Positions 38,665 through 48,295 of a stretch of 64,000 bases of DNA are shown piece after piece. Source of the DNA: Jackrogersella multiformis (taxonomy: Eukaryota > Ascomycota > Sordariomycetes > Xylariales > Hypoxylaceae); NCBI GenBank assembly GCA_902806575.1, contig CADCXD010000018.1, positions 3,596,001 to 3,660,000 on the forward strand, in the 5' to 3' direction. The notes below the pieces were generated by a model. It did not search any database and was not told the origin of the DNA. It worked only from the letters and a program-made list of their open reading frames with translations. The stretch's first letter is position 1. Each line of letters starts with the position of its first letter. Both the position numbers and the translations under genes were made by a program.

Positions 38665-40214
38665 TTAATTAATCGCGCTACAATTGGTACCCACACCACG
38701 CTCCTGGCAATATTTTTCCACCTCCTTGGTCAGAGTCTGGCTCTGGCGCTCGACAAGGTCTATGATATCCTGACACTCGGAGTCCAGTTCCAAAGGGCCG
38801 CTTCGAGCGCCGACACTGTCGGAAATCTCCTTCATCTCCTCCATGACGGCTTGCAGCTGATTCGGCAGCCAAGTCACAATGGGACTGCCGCCGGTGGCAG
38901 TCGGGTGAGATGTCTGTTTGAGTATATACTCGCGGGCGAAACACCAATGGCGCCATCTGAAGTCGCGCACTTGGTTCAAAGCCTGAAGCCAGAGGCTCCG
39001 AGACTCCTTCACCAACTCTAGTTCTTCGGTAGTCATGGATGAATTACGCTCAACACCGACGGCAAGGGCAAAGTCCTTGGCGCCTAGTTCCTCGGAGCAT
39101 GTCTTCACTCCAAAGAGAAACTGGCGGTGGTTACTTGGACGATAGTCCCTAAAGTCCTGAAGGATTTCCGTGAGGGGTGTGTCTGGCATTTGGATCTGCA
39201 GAAGATTATCCATGAGGGGAATCATGGTATCGTTGGCACCGCTCTCGCCCCTAAAGCTCAGGGGCTTGCCTTCGTTGATGCCTTCGTACACAACGCCATC
39301 GGGAAACATAGACTGCGATGTGATACCGAAGATGAAGGTGCGGAAGCTTGTGTATGACCTTGGCTTCGACTTCATCCACATGGTCTCCATAACGTTGTTG
39401 ACCTTCTGCATGGCGTCTACAACACCATGCAATCCTTCGTTGAATGCCTTGCGCCGCAGTGGGGCAGAGTTCACGTCAGCGTTATCAAGTGCCCGCAGAC
39501 ACGACATTGTACCGTGTACCAAAGGTCCGGAATTCTTTACCATGTCGACATGCACCAGTACAAACCCCGCCTCCGAAGACGTGGGGTCAAGGCCGTGCTC
39601 AAAGGCACGAATTAGACGGAGGTTGGAGTACTCGAGACCTGCGTCTGGATTCTGCAGACGATAATTGAAGAGAGCATATGAGCCTGCATATTCCATGAAG
39701 GGTTTGAAGCCAGCGCTACGAAGGGTTGTTAGAAGCGTGAGATGACGGCAACAGAGGTTATCATGACTTACAGTTCAGCACAGCGAACGATAGGTCCGGA
39801 TAGCTGAGCTGGGAGGAAGGACCTCCCCAGCCCATATGGTTCACCCTTGATGAACCTCATGTGACATGGCTCCAATAAAAATGCCGAAGCCAGGAACGAG
39901 TAGTCTCGATAAAGAGCATTCATTATCGGAAGGTTATCACAGTACTTCTCAACCTGCTCTGTTAGATCTGGGAGATCTTGCAGGACGGTATCCCCCAGCT
40001 GACCAGTGGCAAGAAGTCCAGGCTTGCCTGACTCGGTCCGGACAGGCATTGCCTGAAGCAGGGTCTCAACCGCTTGAAATTCGGGAGGGAGGACGACGAT
40101 AGGGTCCATGCGGGCAAGGAACCCCCGGGTCGTCGACACCATGAAGGCAGGAAGTGAGATGTCATCCGGCCTAGTGTCTTCGAGGACTTCGAAGGAGGAC
40201 TTAGGGATAAGCAT
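38665..40214 (-). CDS. Indoleamine 2,3-dioxygenase family protein
   Basis: Heme enzyme opening the indole ring of tryptophan to N-formylkynurenine, feeding kynurenine/NAD synthesis. Exons 40214-39772 and 39715-38665 (56-nt intron, CT|C phase) give 497 residues. Recognisable blocks: LPAFMVSTTRGFLARMDP near the start, VHVDMVKNSGPLVHG, SYTSFRTFIFGITSQSMFPD, LSFRGESGANDTMIPLMDN, DYRPSNHRQFLFGV with the likely heme-ligand His, and a C-terminal helical tail. The start at ATG 40214 is chosen because the frame above it has no other ATG. The promoter carries four identical-core palindromes. Whether it serves primary NAD synthesis (BNA2 role) or a specialised pathway is unresolved; the accessory neighbours favour the latter. 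Confidence 0.9.
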
Positions 40215-40355
40215 TGTGGCAAACTGAAAATGGGTGGGAGTTGGTGTTTCAAACTGTCTGTGCGAGTCCAATATACTCTAGAAGGGACAAGAAGTTTGGA
40301 GATTTCTCAGTCACCCCGGAGCTGGCGGTCAGTTTTGCGTGCTAATATAGACCGT

Positions 40356-40374
40356 GGCCGGAACATTTCCGGCC
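40356..40374. promoter_or_regulatory. Palindrome 1, GGCCGGAACATTTCCGGCC
   Basis: Perfect 8-bp inverted arms around a 3-base spacer, starting 142 bases upstream of the IDO start codon. Contains CGG-N7-CCG, the inverted-triplet geometry used by Zn2Cys6 dimers. Confidence 0.65.
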
Positions 40375-40441
40375 TCAACACCATAAATTTGCGGAGTCAC
40401 GCTCGAGCATGTCCGAGCACGCCGAGCCCTACTGACAAGTC

Positions 40442-40464
40442 GTGGCCGGAACTTTTCCGGCCAC
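40442..40464. promoter_or_regulatory. Palindrome 2, extended arms
   Basis: Same core with a CTT spacer; the arms extend to 10 bp (GTGGCCGGAA / TTCCGGCCAC). About 228 bases upstream of the IDO start. Confidence 0.65.
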
Positions 40465-40521
40465 TAGCGAGACCGGATTCAACACCAAACTTACCTATTC
40501 ATTGTTATCAATACACCTCAT

Positions 40522-40540
40522 GGCCGGAACTATTCCGGCC
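40522..40540. promoter_or_regulatory. Palindrome 3, GGCCGGAACTATTCCGGCC
   Basis: Identical arms with a CTA spacer, about 308 bases upstream of the IDO start. Confidence 0.65.
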
Positions 40541-40960
40541 TCAGCCCCGGGAGCGAAGTCGGGTTCGTGACGTGTTATTTGCAATTAGAGTTAGCGCAAC
40601 CACACCCTCTTGATGATATCGACACCGACGCTAGATCTGGTTAATGTTTACTTCTTGCGATGCCGCCAAATATCTCGGCAGTTCATCGCTGAGGCTTCCT
40701 TATCACAACCCACAGCGACCCCAATATGGTGAAAAGGAGGTTCTCCATCGAGTACAACCACCTTCGAATAGCATATGTCTTTGGATATTACTTGATTATG
40801 GGGAGGGTCATTTGACACATATAAACTCCTTTGCCAACCAAATTTACGTAACTGGAGCTTATCTGAGTGGAATAAGATCTTTCAGTCTCTGGTCTGCTTG
40901 TCCGACAAGGTGTGGGAAAGGTGGGTCTTTGGTCCACAAATTCCGGTGAAACTCGGCCGT

Positions 40961-40979
40961 GGCCGGAAACGTTCCGGCC
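40961..40979. promoter_or_regulatory. Palindrome 4, GGCCGGAAACGTTCCGGCC
   Basis: Identical arms with an ACG spacer, about 747 bases upstream of the IDO start and about 490 bases beyond the end of the reductase gene. The flanks GT...TCGACAC resemble those of palindrome 1 (GT...TCAACAC). Confidence 0.65.
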
Positions 40980-41467
40980 TCGACACGTGAGCTAGGCTAC
41001 TACGACTTGGCTAATCTCTTGAAAACGCTTAAACTAAATTTAGTTAGAGACTACCTACATAGCGCTTAAGGTTGACGAAAAATCTATTACGAGGTACTTA
41101 ACCCAGGACGACCAATACTACCTAGGTATCTCCTTGATTAACGATTGTAGTTACCCCCTTGAAATCTAGTATCGGACTCTCATAGTCGTTTATTGATTAT
41201 TGAAAATATAGGAAAGGTTCCTGTTGTGGGATCATCTCAACTGGGCGGTCACTATACGTTGTGCTCCATTGTCTGTCGTAAGCCGCTTATCAAGCGCCCC
41301 TTTGCCCCTTTCCCCCGTCACCGTAGAACTATGTTCGACCACAAAATTTTACGTAATGTGTTGGTTAGGTTCTTACAATTCACATTGCATTAACCTTATA
41401 TGAGCTTAATCTACCTTCTCCATCCGCACATTAGGTAACTATGACAGCTCTTCCACTATTTCTTGAT

Positions 41468-42562
41468 TTAGGCTCGTGGCGCCATCTCTAGTACAGCGTT
41501 AAGAGCGATCCCAAACTCGCTCTTCCACGCCTCCTCTCCCCTCGTCGGCTTCCAGCCCAGGCTCCTAGCCACGCTCGACACGGTTCGCGAGTTGCTCGCA
41601 AATCCCAGCTCCACGAAGCTCTCAGTTACCTGCCCGTCCTCGAAGAGCTTAACTATTTCCGATGGCGCCAGACTTTTTACGCTGCGATTGGGTAACAAGC
41701 CTTTCTCGAAGCCCGCGTTAGCCACCCCCTGCGCGAGCTCCAGCCACGTGTGGCGCCCGTTCCCGCTGAATATGATGCCCTTCTTACCTGAAGGCACGCC
41801 CTCGCCGCCCTTCTCGAGTATCTGGTTTATAATGAGCAGATATAAATCCGCGAGGTCCTCTATATGCACATGGTCCCACACGCCCTTGCCTTCGCCGATT
41901 ACTACAGCACCTTTGTTCTTCAGCGCAGCACCGACGCACCCAGGGATCTGGATGCTTATTTTGTTATAGGGACCGGTCCCGAGGCCGAAGATAGTCGGGC
42001 TCATAATCACCACCGCCTTGACGCCAAGCTCTAAGGCCAGGTCCACGACCGCCAGCTCCGTAGTCCGCTGTGAATAGGCCTCCTTCGATTCGCGCAACTT
42101 TTCGTATCCATAGACGTCGTCCTTGGCGTCATCGAACTCGCGAGTCTCCGGTTCCACCCACGTTTTTGTTATGGGTCGGTCGCCTAGGTTAGAAGTCCCG
42201 GATGTGTGGATTATCCACACGTCGCGTCCTGTCGTGGCCTTGCGCTGCGCGAGACCACGGACAAGTGCCTGTGCGGAAGGAGTATGGTAGCCAATAGTTG
42301 TGTTGATGACGAGATCATGCTGCGCGGCGGCGGCAATCGTCGCTTCGATATCGTCAAGGTCCTTGTAGACAATAGGGTGAACACGAGAGCCGTAAACAGA
42401 TGTGAGCTTGGTAGCACGGTCGGCTCCTCGTACAAGGCACGTAATGGAGACACCACTAAGAGCCGGATGCGATGATTCAACGAAGTGATTCAAGATAGTG
42501 CCACCGATATAACCGGTAGCACCAGTAAGGAGAATCTTTGGGGCAGTACTGGTAGATGTCAT
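41468..42562 (-). CDS. NAD(P)-dependent epimerase/dehydratase (extended SDR/NmrA-like)
   Basis: Single exon, 364 residues. Rossmann fold with ILLTGATGYIGGTIL at the N-terminus (GxxGxxG), then VWIIHTSGTSNLGD, the YGYEKLRESKEAYSQRT region where extended SDRs carry YxxxK, AVVIMSPTIFGLGTGPYN, and WDHVHIEDLADLYLLII near the C-terminal substrate domain. This class includes nucleoside-sugar epimerases, dihydroflavonol-reductase-like enzymes and NAD-sensing regulators. The TSGTSN/PTIFG pattern matches a group widespread in ascomycetes as an isoflavone-reductase-like/NAD-binding protein. The actual substrate is unknown. Co-oriented with the IDO gene and intact. Confidence 0.88.
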   Translation of the reverse strand: MTSTSTAPKILLTGATGYIGGTILNHFVESSHPALSGVSITCLVRGADRATKLTSVYGSRVHPIVYKDLDDIEATIAAAAQHDLVINTTIGYHTPSAQALVRGLAQRKATTGRDVWIIHTSGTSNLGDRPITKTWVEPETREFDDAKDDVYGYEKLRESKEAYSQRTTELAVVDLALELGVKAVVIMSPTIFGLGTGPYNKISIQIPGCVGAALKNKGAVVIGEGKGVWDHVHIEDLADLYLLIINQILEKGGEGVPSGKKGIIFSGNGRHTWLELAQGVANAGFEKGLLPNRSVKSLAPSEIVKLFEDGQVTESFVELGFASNSRTVSSVARSLGWKPTRGEEAWKSEFGIALNAVLEMAPRA

Positions 42563-43844
42563 GATGGTTGTTTGAGCTTGATATTGTATGGCAATATAAC
42601 ATTAGAAGACAGTAGGGATAAGAGTTCGTCAACTAAAAATCTGGAACCAGCAAGTATGAGAAGGTGTTTATATATTCCACAGGCCAAGACCTCAGAGAGT
42701 CTTACAATGGCAAGCATACCTTATATTTATTATATGCCCGACGGTAGTGTGGCATAGTCAAATGTTCAGTAATCATAGTGGTCGATGTAACAACATGCAC
42801 GATTGTCGGAGTTAGTAAATCTCTCCGGTGGCACTGAGTATAAACGGAGCATTTACATATAATCCCGTCGTAGATCTGGCCCACTGTACTTTCTCACAGC
42901 TGTCTCCATCCACCTTACGTGATATTATTTCATAAGCGGCTAATCAATTCCCCTATTCTCGTAATCATTTGTATGACCGCGGCATAGAGTTGGCCCGACC
43001 TTGGTCTTGCTCATACTTGTCGGCGAGTTAGATGTATTATCATGAGGGATTACTTCTACCTTAGAGGTTTGCCTATCCAGGTAGGTCTATATTGTTTCAT
43101 ATTCTAATAGTAGAAAGCGAAAGGAAGAAGAATAAGATGACATGGAGGTAGTTCCCGGAAATGGCCGCCGGGCAGAAGAACTAAATATTCCATGCCTAGG
43201 GTATCGTCCAAAGGCTCCCATGTAGGTATGTAAACAAGGTCAACCATAGAAAGGCACCTCAAACTACCTAGGTAATCTATCTATCTTCTATGTTGATAGA
43301 ACTATTATAAGATTCGATTTGGAGGGAATAATGTTGAGTGTCTAGGTACCTACCTAGGGTTTCCCCTTAATATTAAACTTTAGAATGAATATAGATTAAT
43401 ACAATTTCATTCTAGGATCAGCGCCTTTGTTTACTCTCATCTATCATAGTTCATGCTAAGTATAATGAAACTTTATGGGAGGTATCCGATCAATCTTCCC
43501 CCCCCCCTCTGCGCCAGGTTGGGTTTATTTCGATGTAAAAAGCCTTGGATTCTTTCAGCGTTATTATATCCCTGAATCACAGGGGAGAAAAGTTCGCGAT
43601 AAAATAAAAGCTATTGTTACTAGGTAATCTCTCTCAACTGTATCGTATGTATCAACTCCAAACTTCAAACTTGGCTCTATATGAACGTATGTACAAGCCC
43701 TTGTCAACGTATTGTCTTGAGACACATCTACTATATCCATTGATGTACCGTCAGTGTGCTTCAATCGTACATGCCCACAACATTTGAACCACCACATCTT
43801 AGTTGCCTACCAGGTAAGTAGGTCGACAGCTCAAGTCGATGAGC
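42563..43844. other. Intergenic
   Basis: No gene seen. CCTAGG palindromes at about 43265 and 43341-43358, and a C11 homopolymer at about 43499-43509. Confidence 0.5.
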
Positions 43845-44539
43845 TTAACGCAACTTCGCAACCCACGAGTCGAACTGGTCGGATTTGGCAGCCGCCAGGT
43901 CAACTGTGAAAATGCCGTGCTCCGAATGAATGCCAATAGGCGAAGTAGGGTCAGTAGGGTCAATTGGAGGAGTTGCCGACGCGGCGTACGCGAAGCTTGC
44001 GGCTGTCGCGCCGGGGTCAAGAGTTTCTTTAGAACCTCCGTTGTGGACCCATGTGCTGCATCCCTGGCAAAGAGTGGTTAGAGTCCAGTGAGTATCATTC
44101 GTCGCTGACCCCTTAAGTACGGTATGGTTCGCCGCCTCGTATACTTCAGGTTGGATGTGGGCACTAAGGCATGAATTAGTTATGTCTTGCGTTACAGAAG
44201 CCTCAACTCAACTCACCCCGCGAAGCGAGCAGCCGGGACAGTGTTGTTCCCGTTCGACCAACCAAGAGATATAGGATTATATAGCATCCCGCCGCCCCAG
44301 GCGATTCCGGCCCAGCCGACTGACTTCGGTGCGACAATTTGAAGAAGGACATCGAAAGGTCCGTCTCCCACGGAGGGGATGGCAATCCGCCAAGTGATTG
44401 GAGCTACTCCGACTGTGACTTCAGAATAGCAGACGTTGCTAGATACGTCGCAGTACTTGGCGGACACGGACGACGGAGCTGTGAAACTTCGGCCGGCGAG
44501 GACAGTCGCCACTGTGGCAAGTCGAGCAATAAGGCCCAT
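43845..44539 (-). CDS. Secreted cellobiose-dehydrogenase-type cytochrome domain protein (AA8)
   Basis: Two exons, 44539-44217 and 44163-43845, join in frame (GG|T) to 213 residues. The N-terminal signal peptide is MGLIARLATVATVLAGRSFT, followed by KYCDVSSNVCYSEVTVGV, PFDVLLQIVAPKSVGWAGIA, WGGGMLYNPISLGW with the candidate heme Met, and NDTHWTLTTLCQGCSTW with the candidate heme His. This is the b-type cytochrome domain of cellobiose dehydrogenase on its own; no flavin dehydrogenase or cellulose-binding module follows before the stop. Stand-alone AA8 proteins are thought to pass electrons extracellularly, for instance to lytic polysaccharide monooxygenases. Splice sites are canonical. Confidence 0.88.
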
Positions 44540-45985
44540 TGTATGTTTCTTCCTTGGCGAAGTAAATTAGCATATGGGTATACTTAGGCTACTTCTGTCC
44601 CTCTGGTAAGCGAGGAAGCGCCTTTATATCTTCACCGCACCTTGGCGGCGAGCCTTTCTAGCACATCTATCTGTTCTCATTAGCCGCTAGGCGCCGTTCC
44701 TGCCCTACCTAATACAGACTTCGGCAGTTGTCGTTTTTATCAAGCAGCGGAACGTGACCATGAGCGAACCAAGTTTGTGGTAATGAAAAAGGGTATATTA
44801 CCCGATCGATGATTGGTCTCCGCACGTATGCCAATGCAATGGTAAATGCACCCCGCCTATCTAGATCCGTACGTACGGTTTCATTCATTTAAAGTAACGC
44901 GGCTGAAGTCGTAGACAAGGCGGAGCTCACTGCACGTTAAGGTTAGATTTGGCTTTGGTAAGGCGACGGAACATATCAGGGCTAGGGTATGATAAATGGC
45001 TATGGCATCTTCCTACGGTCCTACCCTACTTAATTTCTGGAAGATCCGTGCTGATTTGGGGTTAGAATAAATACGTGAACTATCGGATCATAATACGTAG
45101 TAACGGTTAAAAACCACTTAACCTAGGTTAAGTACCAACATTCTTCGGCGGGTTTTAAACCGCGCCTGATTTCTGTCTCAACTGAGAATAATATAATATA
45201 CAGGGATGTAAATATTATATATAAATCGAAATATGTTATATACTCTGTAAAACCTATAATGTAATCACAAGTATGTAGCGCTTGATGTCATCCTTATCCA
45301 TAAACATAATTTATTTGTACGTCGTGATCAGAGTTATTAATAGGGTGATAGTTGCTGCTCTATAATGTAACGATGCCAGCGGATGTTATACGATTTGCGC
45401 AAAATCTCCCTCAATTACTCTCAGTCTTTTCCCCTCCTATATCCGATAGGAACCGCGAATATTATAATATCTTGGAAAGGTACTAGGTATACCTATTCAT
45501 TATCTCTTCTGTGTAAAATCACCAGACAGGACTCCAAACTACTACGCTAACATATAACTCTTTATATCGATGTATGGTCTAAGCGCATATATATTTAAGT
45601 TAAGCGTATTATATATGTACTAATACCACATACTGTTTTAAACAACCGTTCGTATATTAATATAGCGATTCCGTGCCATGCAATGGTTAATTTTACAAGA
45701 ACCTACTCATTATAGTCTATCTTAATAGTTATTACGTACCTAAGTACTAATGAAAATATACTTATAACAAACTACCTTGGCTATTATAATTAACTTAGTC
45801 ATTTGTTTCAACTTATTATAGGTAAAACGCATAACTGAAAGTCGATGAGAAGCCTAAACGACTATAATTTCAAACGATAAGCGTCTCGCAATGTTTTTTT
45901 AAGTATACTAAGCTAATCATGGGTAGTTATGTAAACGCCGTTAAGTAGGTAGATATGTAGGGAAACCCAAACTAGTGCTTCTTGC
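44540..45985. other. Intergenic
   Basis: No gene seen. 44540-45180 is mixed composition; 45180-45900 is AT-rich without clear RIP structure. It holds the promoter of the AA8 gene. Confidence 0.5.
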
Positions 45986-46693
45986 TCAGTCTCTACGTGG
46001 TCTTTTAGCTCTGAAAAGTAAAACCATCCCAACAACCCACGTGTAGACTTCTCCAAACTCTTGGATAAGAAAAGTATCAACAGTTTCCCTTGTATCATTC
46101 CAATTATTAAACCCTCCCATCCAGTTATAGAACATCATATGTAACCAAGCCAGTGGTCCGACCATGTACTTCTCTTCCAACACCATACAGCCAGTTAATA
46201 CTCCCTCGTCTGAAAGGAGCTCTTTGTAGTTTTTAATTGCTTGAAACTTTGCTGAGCCTCCTGGAACACAGTGGAAAAGATTGAACATAGACATTGAGTC
46301 GAACTGCTGGGACTTTACTTCCTCCGGGGGCGGCATCGTGATGTCCGCCCGGATGCATTGGACTCTTGTCTCGGGAGACTTGGCTAATGTAGCTAAGCAA
46401 GCAACCCCTAGAGAGTGCTGGCTTAAATCGACCATGGTAACATGATATCCGGTTTGATTCTTCTGATGAAGTTATTGCAAGGTGGTAGCTGCGAAATAGC
46501 CGTCTCCTACGCCACAGTCTAGATGTCGTCTTGAGAAGTTCTCAGCGAAAAGAGGGAGGAGCACCGAGTCAGTTGGACACTTCCATACATAGCTAAAACT
46601 GAATCCAAGCACATAGTATGAATATATCGCCGATAGAAAGAATCGACCATAGCGGTCCGAATTGGACGAAGATCGCTGAGAATTGACTTCCAT
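45986..46693 (-). pseudogene. SAM-dependent methyltransferase with one in-frame stop
   Basis: One minus-strand frame from ATG 46693 to 45986 (236 codons) is interrupted only by TAA at 46472-46474. Before it: FSYVWKCPTDSVLLPLFAEN and RRHLDCGVGDGYF, the SAM-binding motif I of class I methyltransferases. After it: GYHVTMVDLSQHSLGVACLA (motif II acidic residue), FDSMSMFNLFHCVPGGSAKF and LLSDEGVLTGCMVLEEKYMV. The 12 codons after the stop look coding, so this is a nonsense mutation, a read-through codon or a sequence error rather than an intron. The family is fungal type-11/12 methyltransferases of mostly unknown substrate. Confidence 0.8.
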
Positions 46694-47981
46694 AATAGTA
46701 GGAGAGGGTGCGCTTGTTGGTTAGCATAATTAACGAATAAGTAGTAAAGATATTTATATTACACCCCTCGGAACCTTCTTCAATCCTAGGGAGATGATGC
46801 AAGAACCAATTAAAATCCAACATGTATTGTACCTGATCAATGATGTACGAATATAATATCGATGCAGGATGATGCATTAAATAAGACACAGCACTATATA
46901 GCTAAAATTTGTGTGGTTGATCACTTCCATGATTCAAATTGGATAGGGGTAGGTAAGTAGTGAATATCCTTCTCATCAACGCCGGGGATATACCTCTTGT
47001 CCATGTGAGTAAGGGACGGGACTGTATTCTCAACACATGTAAATCCTAATATTTTGCTATCGATACGTTATACAGTCAACACTGACTAATAGGTACCTAG
47101 ATATGCATATATCTTATGTAAGGCTAATCGTAAGGTGGGCTTTACGCAGTATGGTTATGGTTGTAGTACTACCTATATGGCATAATCTTTTCGGTAAAAT
47201 AGGTATACAGTATAGTATCTAACGTGAATATTCAGAGAGACAAGTTGGTAAAGGCGGCGATCATTCACATACATGAGAACTTAGACATTCGGCTGAACTT
47301 TCTGTGCTAATAATAGTTGCAGTGGCGATTCTTGCGGAACGCCCAAAGTCACGGTGTCACGATGCTACTATCCTGAACGCTCCCTGACTGTCCTTCCTGA
47401 CCGTCCTTCCCGACCTTGTTTTTGCCGCCGCTGGCGCTGTAGATGGAGGGATTAGCTTATTTACAGTCCTCTTGCCTCATACAGTCGCCGGAAGCTTTTG
47501 TAACCGTCTCCTTTGCTTAGTTGGCTCATCGTGAGATATGTCTCTCTGAGTACTGCTATCTTGTCGCTGTGTGCTTCGCGGCGCCAGCTGTACCCCCTGC
47601 TGTGGCAAGGGGGTATTCTTGGAGTCCGGCTACCGCAGACACCGAAGCAGCGCCTCTTTAATGCATTAGACTATATTTGGTCTTATCAACTCTAAAAAGA
47701 GGTGCGGATTACCGCTCATTATATTGGTGGCGGGTGTCACAGAAAAGCAAAATCAGAGATACCTACCTAGGTACTGTGAGAGTTTAAAAGATTTAATATA
47801 CTGGCGTGGTCGGTCAGGTAAAGGAGACCCATATTGTATGTTGCTCACCCCCTGTTTAAGAGTCGACGATAGATAATAATAGATTGCCTCTTTGGGTATC
47901 ATATTACGAGACAGAAAAGAAATTACAAGCAAGTTTTTGCGCACGGAGTTTTTTAAAGAGTTATTTACGTCATCTAGGTAG
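46694..47981. other. Intergenic
   Basis: No supportable gene. Contains TCCTGAACG/CCTGACTGTCC-type short direct repeats at about 47370-47410 (GACTGTCCTTCCTGACCGTCC) and CCTAGG palindromes at 47761-47775 and 47973-47984, the latter at the edge of the retrotransposon. Confidence 0.5.
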
Positions 47982-47986
47982 GTATC
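47982..47986. repeat. Target site duplication GTATC (left)
   Basis: Repeated at 54273-54277 directly after the right LTR. Confidence 0.9.
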
Positions 47987-48295
47987 TGTGACAAGGGCAA
48001 TAGGACTTGGAACTGTAGTTCAATTTCGAGTAATAATTCTTTATGGTTTTAAGGTCCTTGCCTTCTCTTTCCTCTTGCGAAGGAAGGCGTAATAACTTAT
48101 ATGTATATAATCTAAATATCTCCTTAAACGCCGTTAGCGCCTTTTTAGTCTTGTTAATTTAGTTTTATATATATTAATTAAGTTTTTTAATTAACCTTAT
48201 TTAATAGCTTTATTTTATAAGTTTTAATATATTTTATATTTATTAATTTATATATATTAATTATATTTTATTTTATAAAAATTATTTATATAATA
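47987..48295 (-). repeat. Left LTR of copy 2
   Basis: 309 bp. The outer ~150 bases are recognisably close to the solo LTR (reverse complement); the inner half is A/T-converted. Confidence 0.88.

Larger units (their letters stand above)
40215..41467. other. Intergenic: IDO promoter and 3' flank of the reductase gene
   Basis: 1.25 kb dominated by the four GGCCGGAA-N3-TTCCGGCC palindromes (40356-40979). A 101-codon open frame at 40644-40949 lies between palindromes three and four; it has no recognisable motif and no intron support. A CCTAGG palindrome lies near 41120. Confidence 0.5.

Noticed and set aside
38665..39696. Unusual GESGAND motif in IDO as a sign of lost activity
   Set aside because: I recall comparable sequence in fungal IDO paralogues, and the candidate heme His in the NHRQFL block is present, so this is not evidence of inactivation.
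40644..40949. 101-codon open frame inside the IDO promoter
   Set aside because: No recognisable motif and no splice or leader support; sits between regulatory palindromes, so probably chance.
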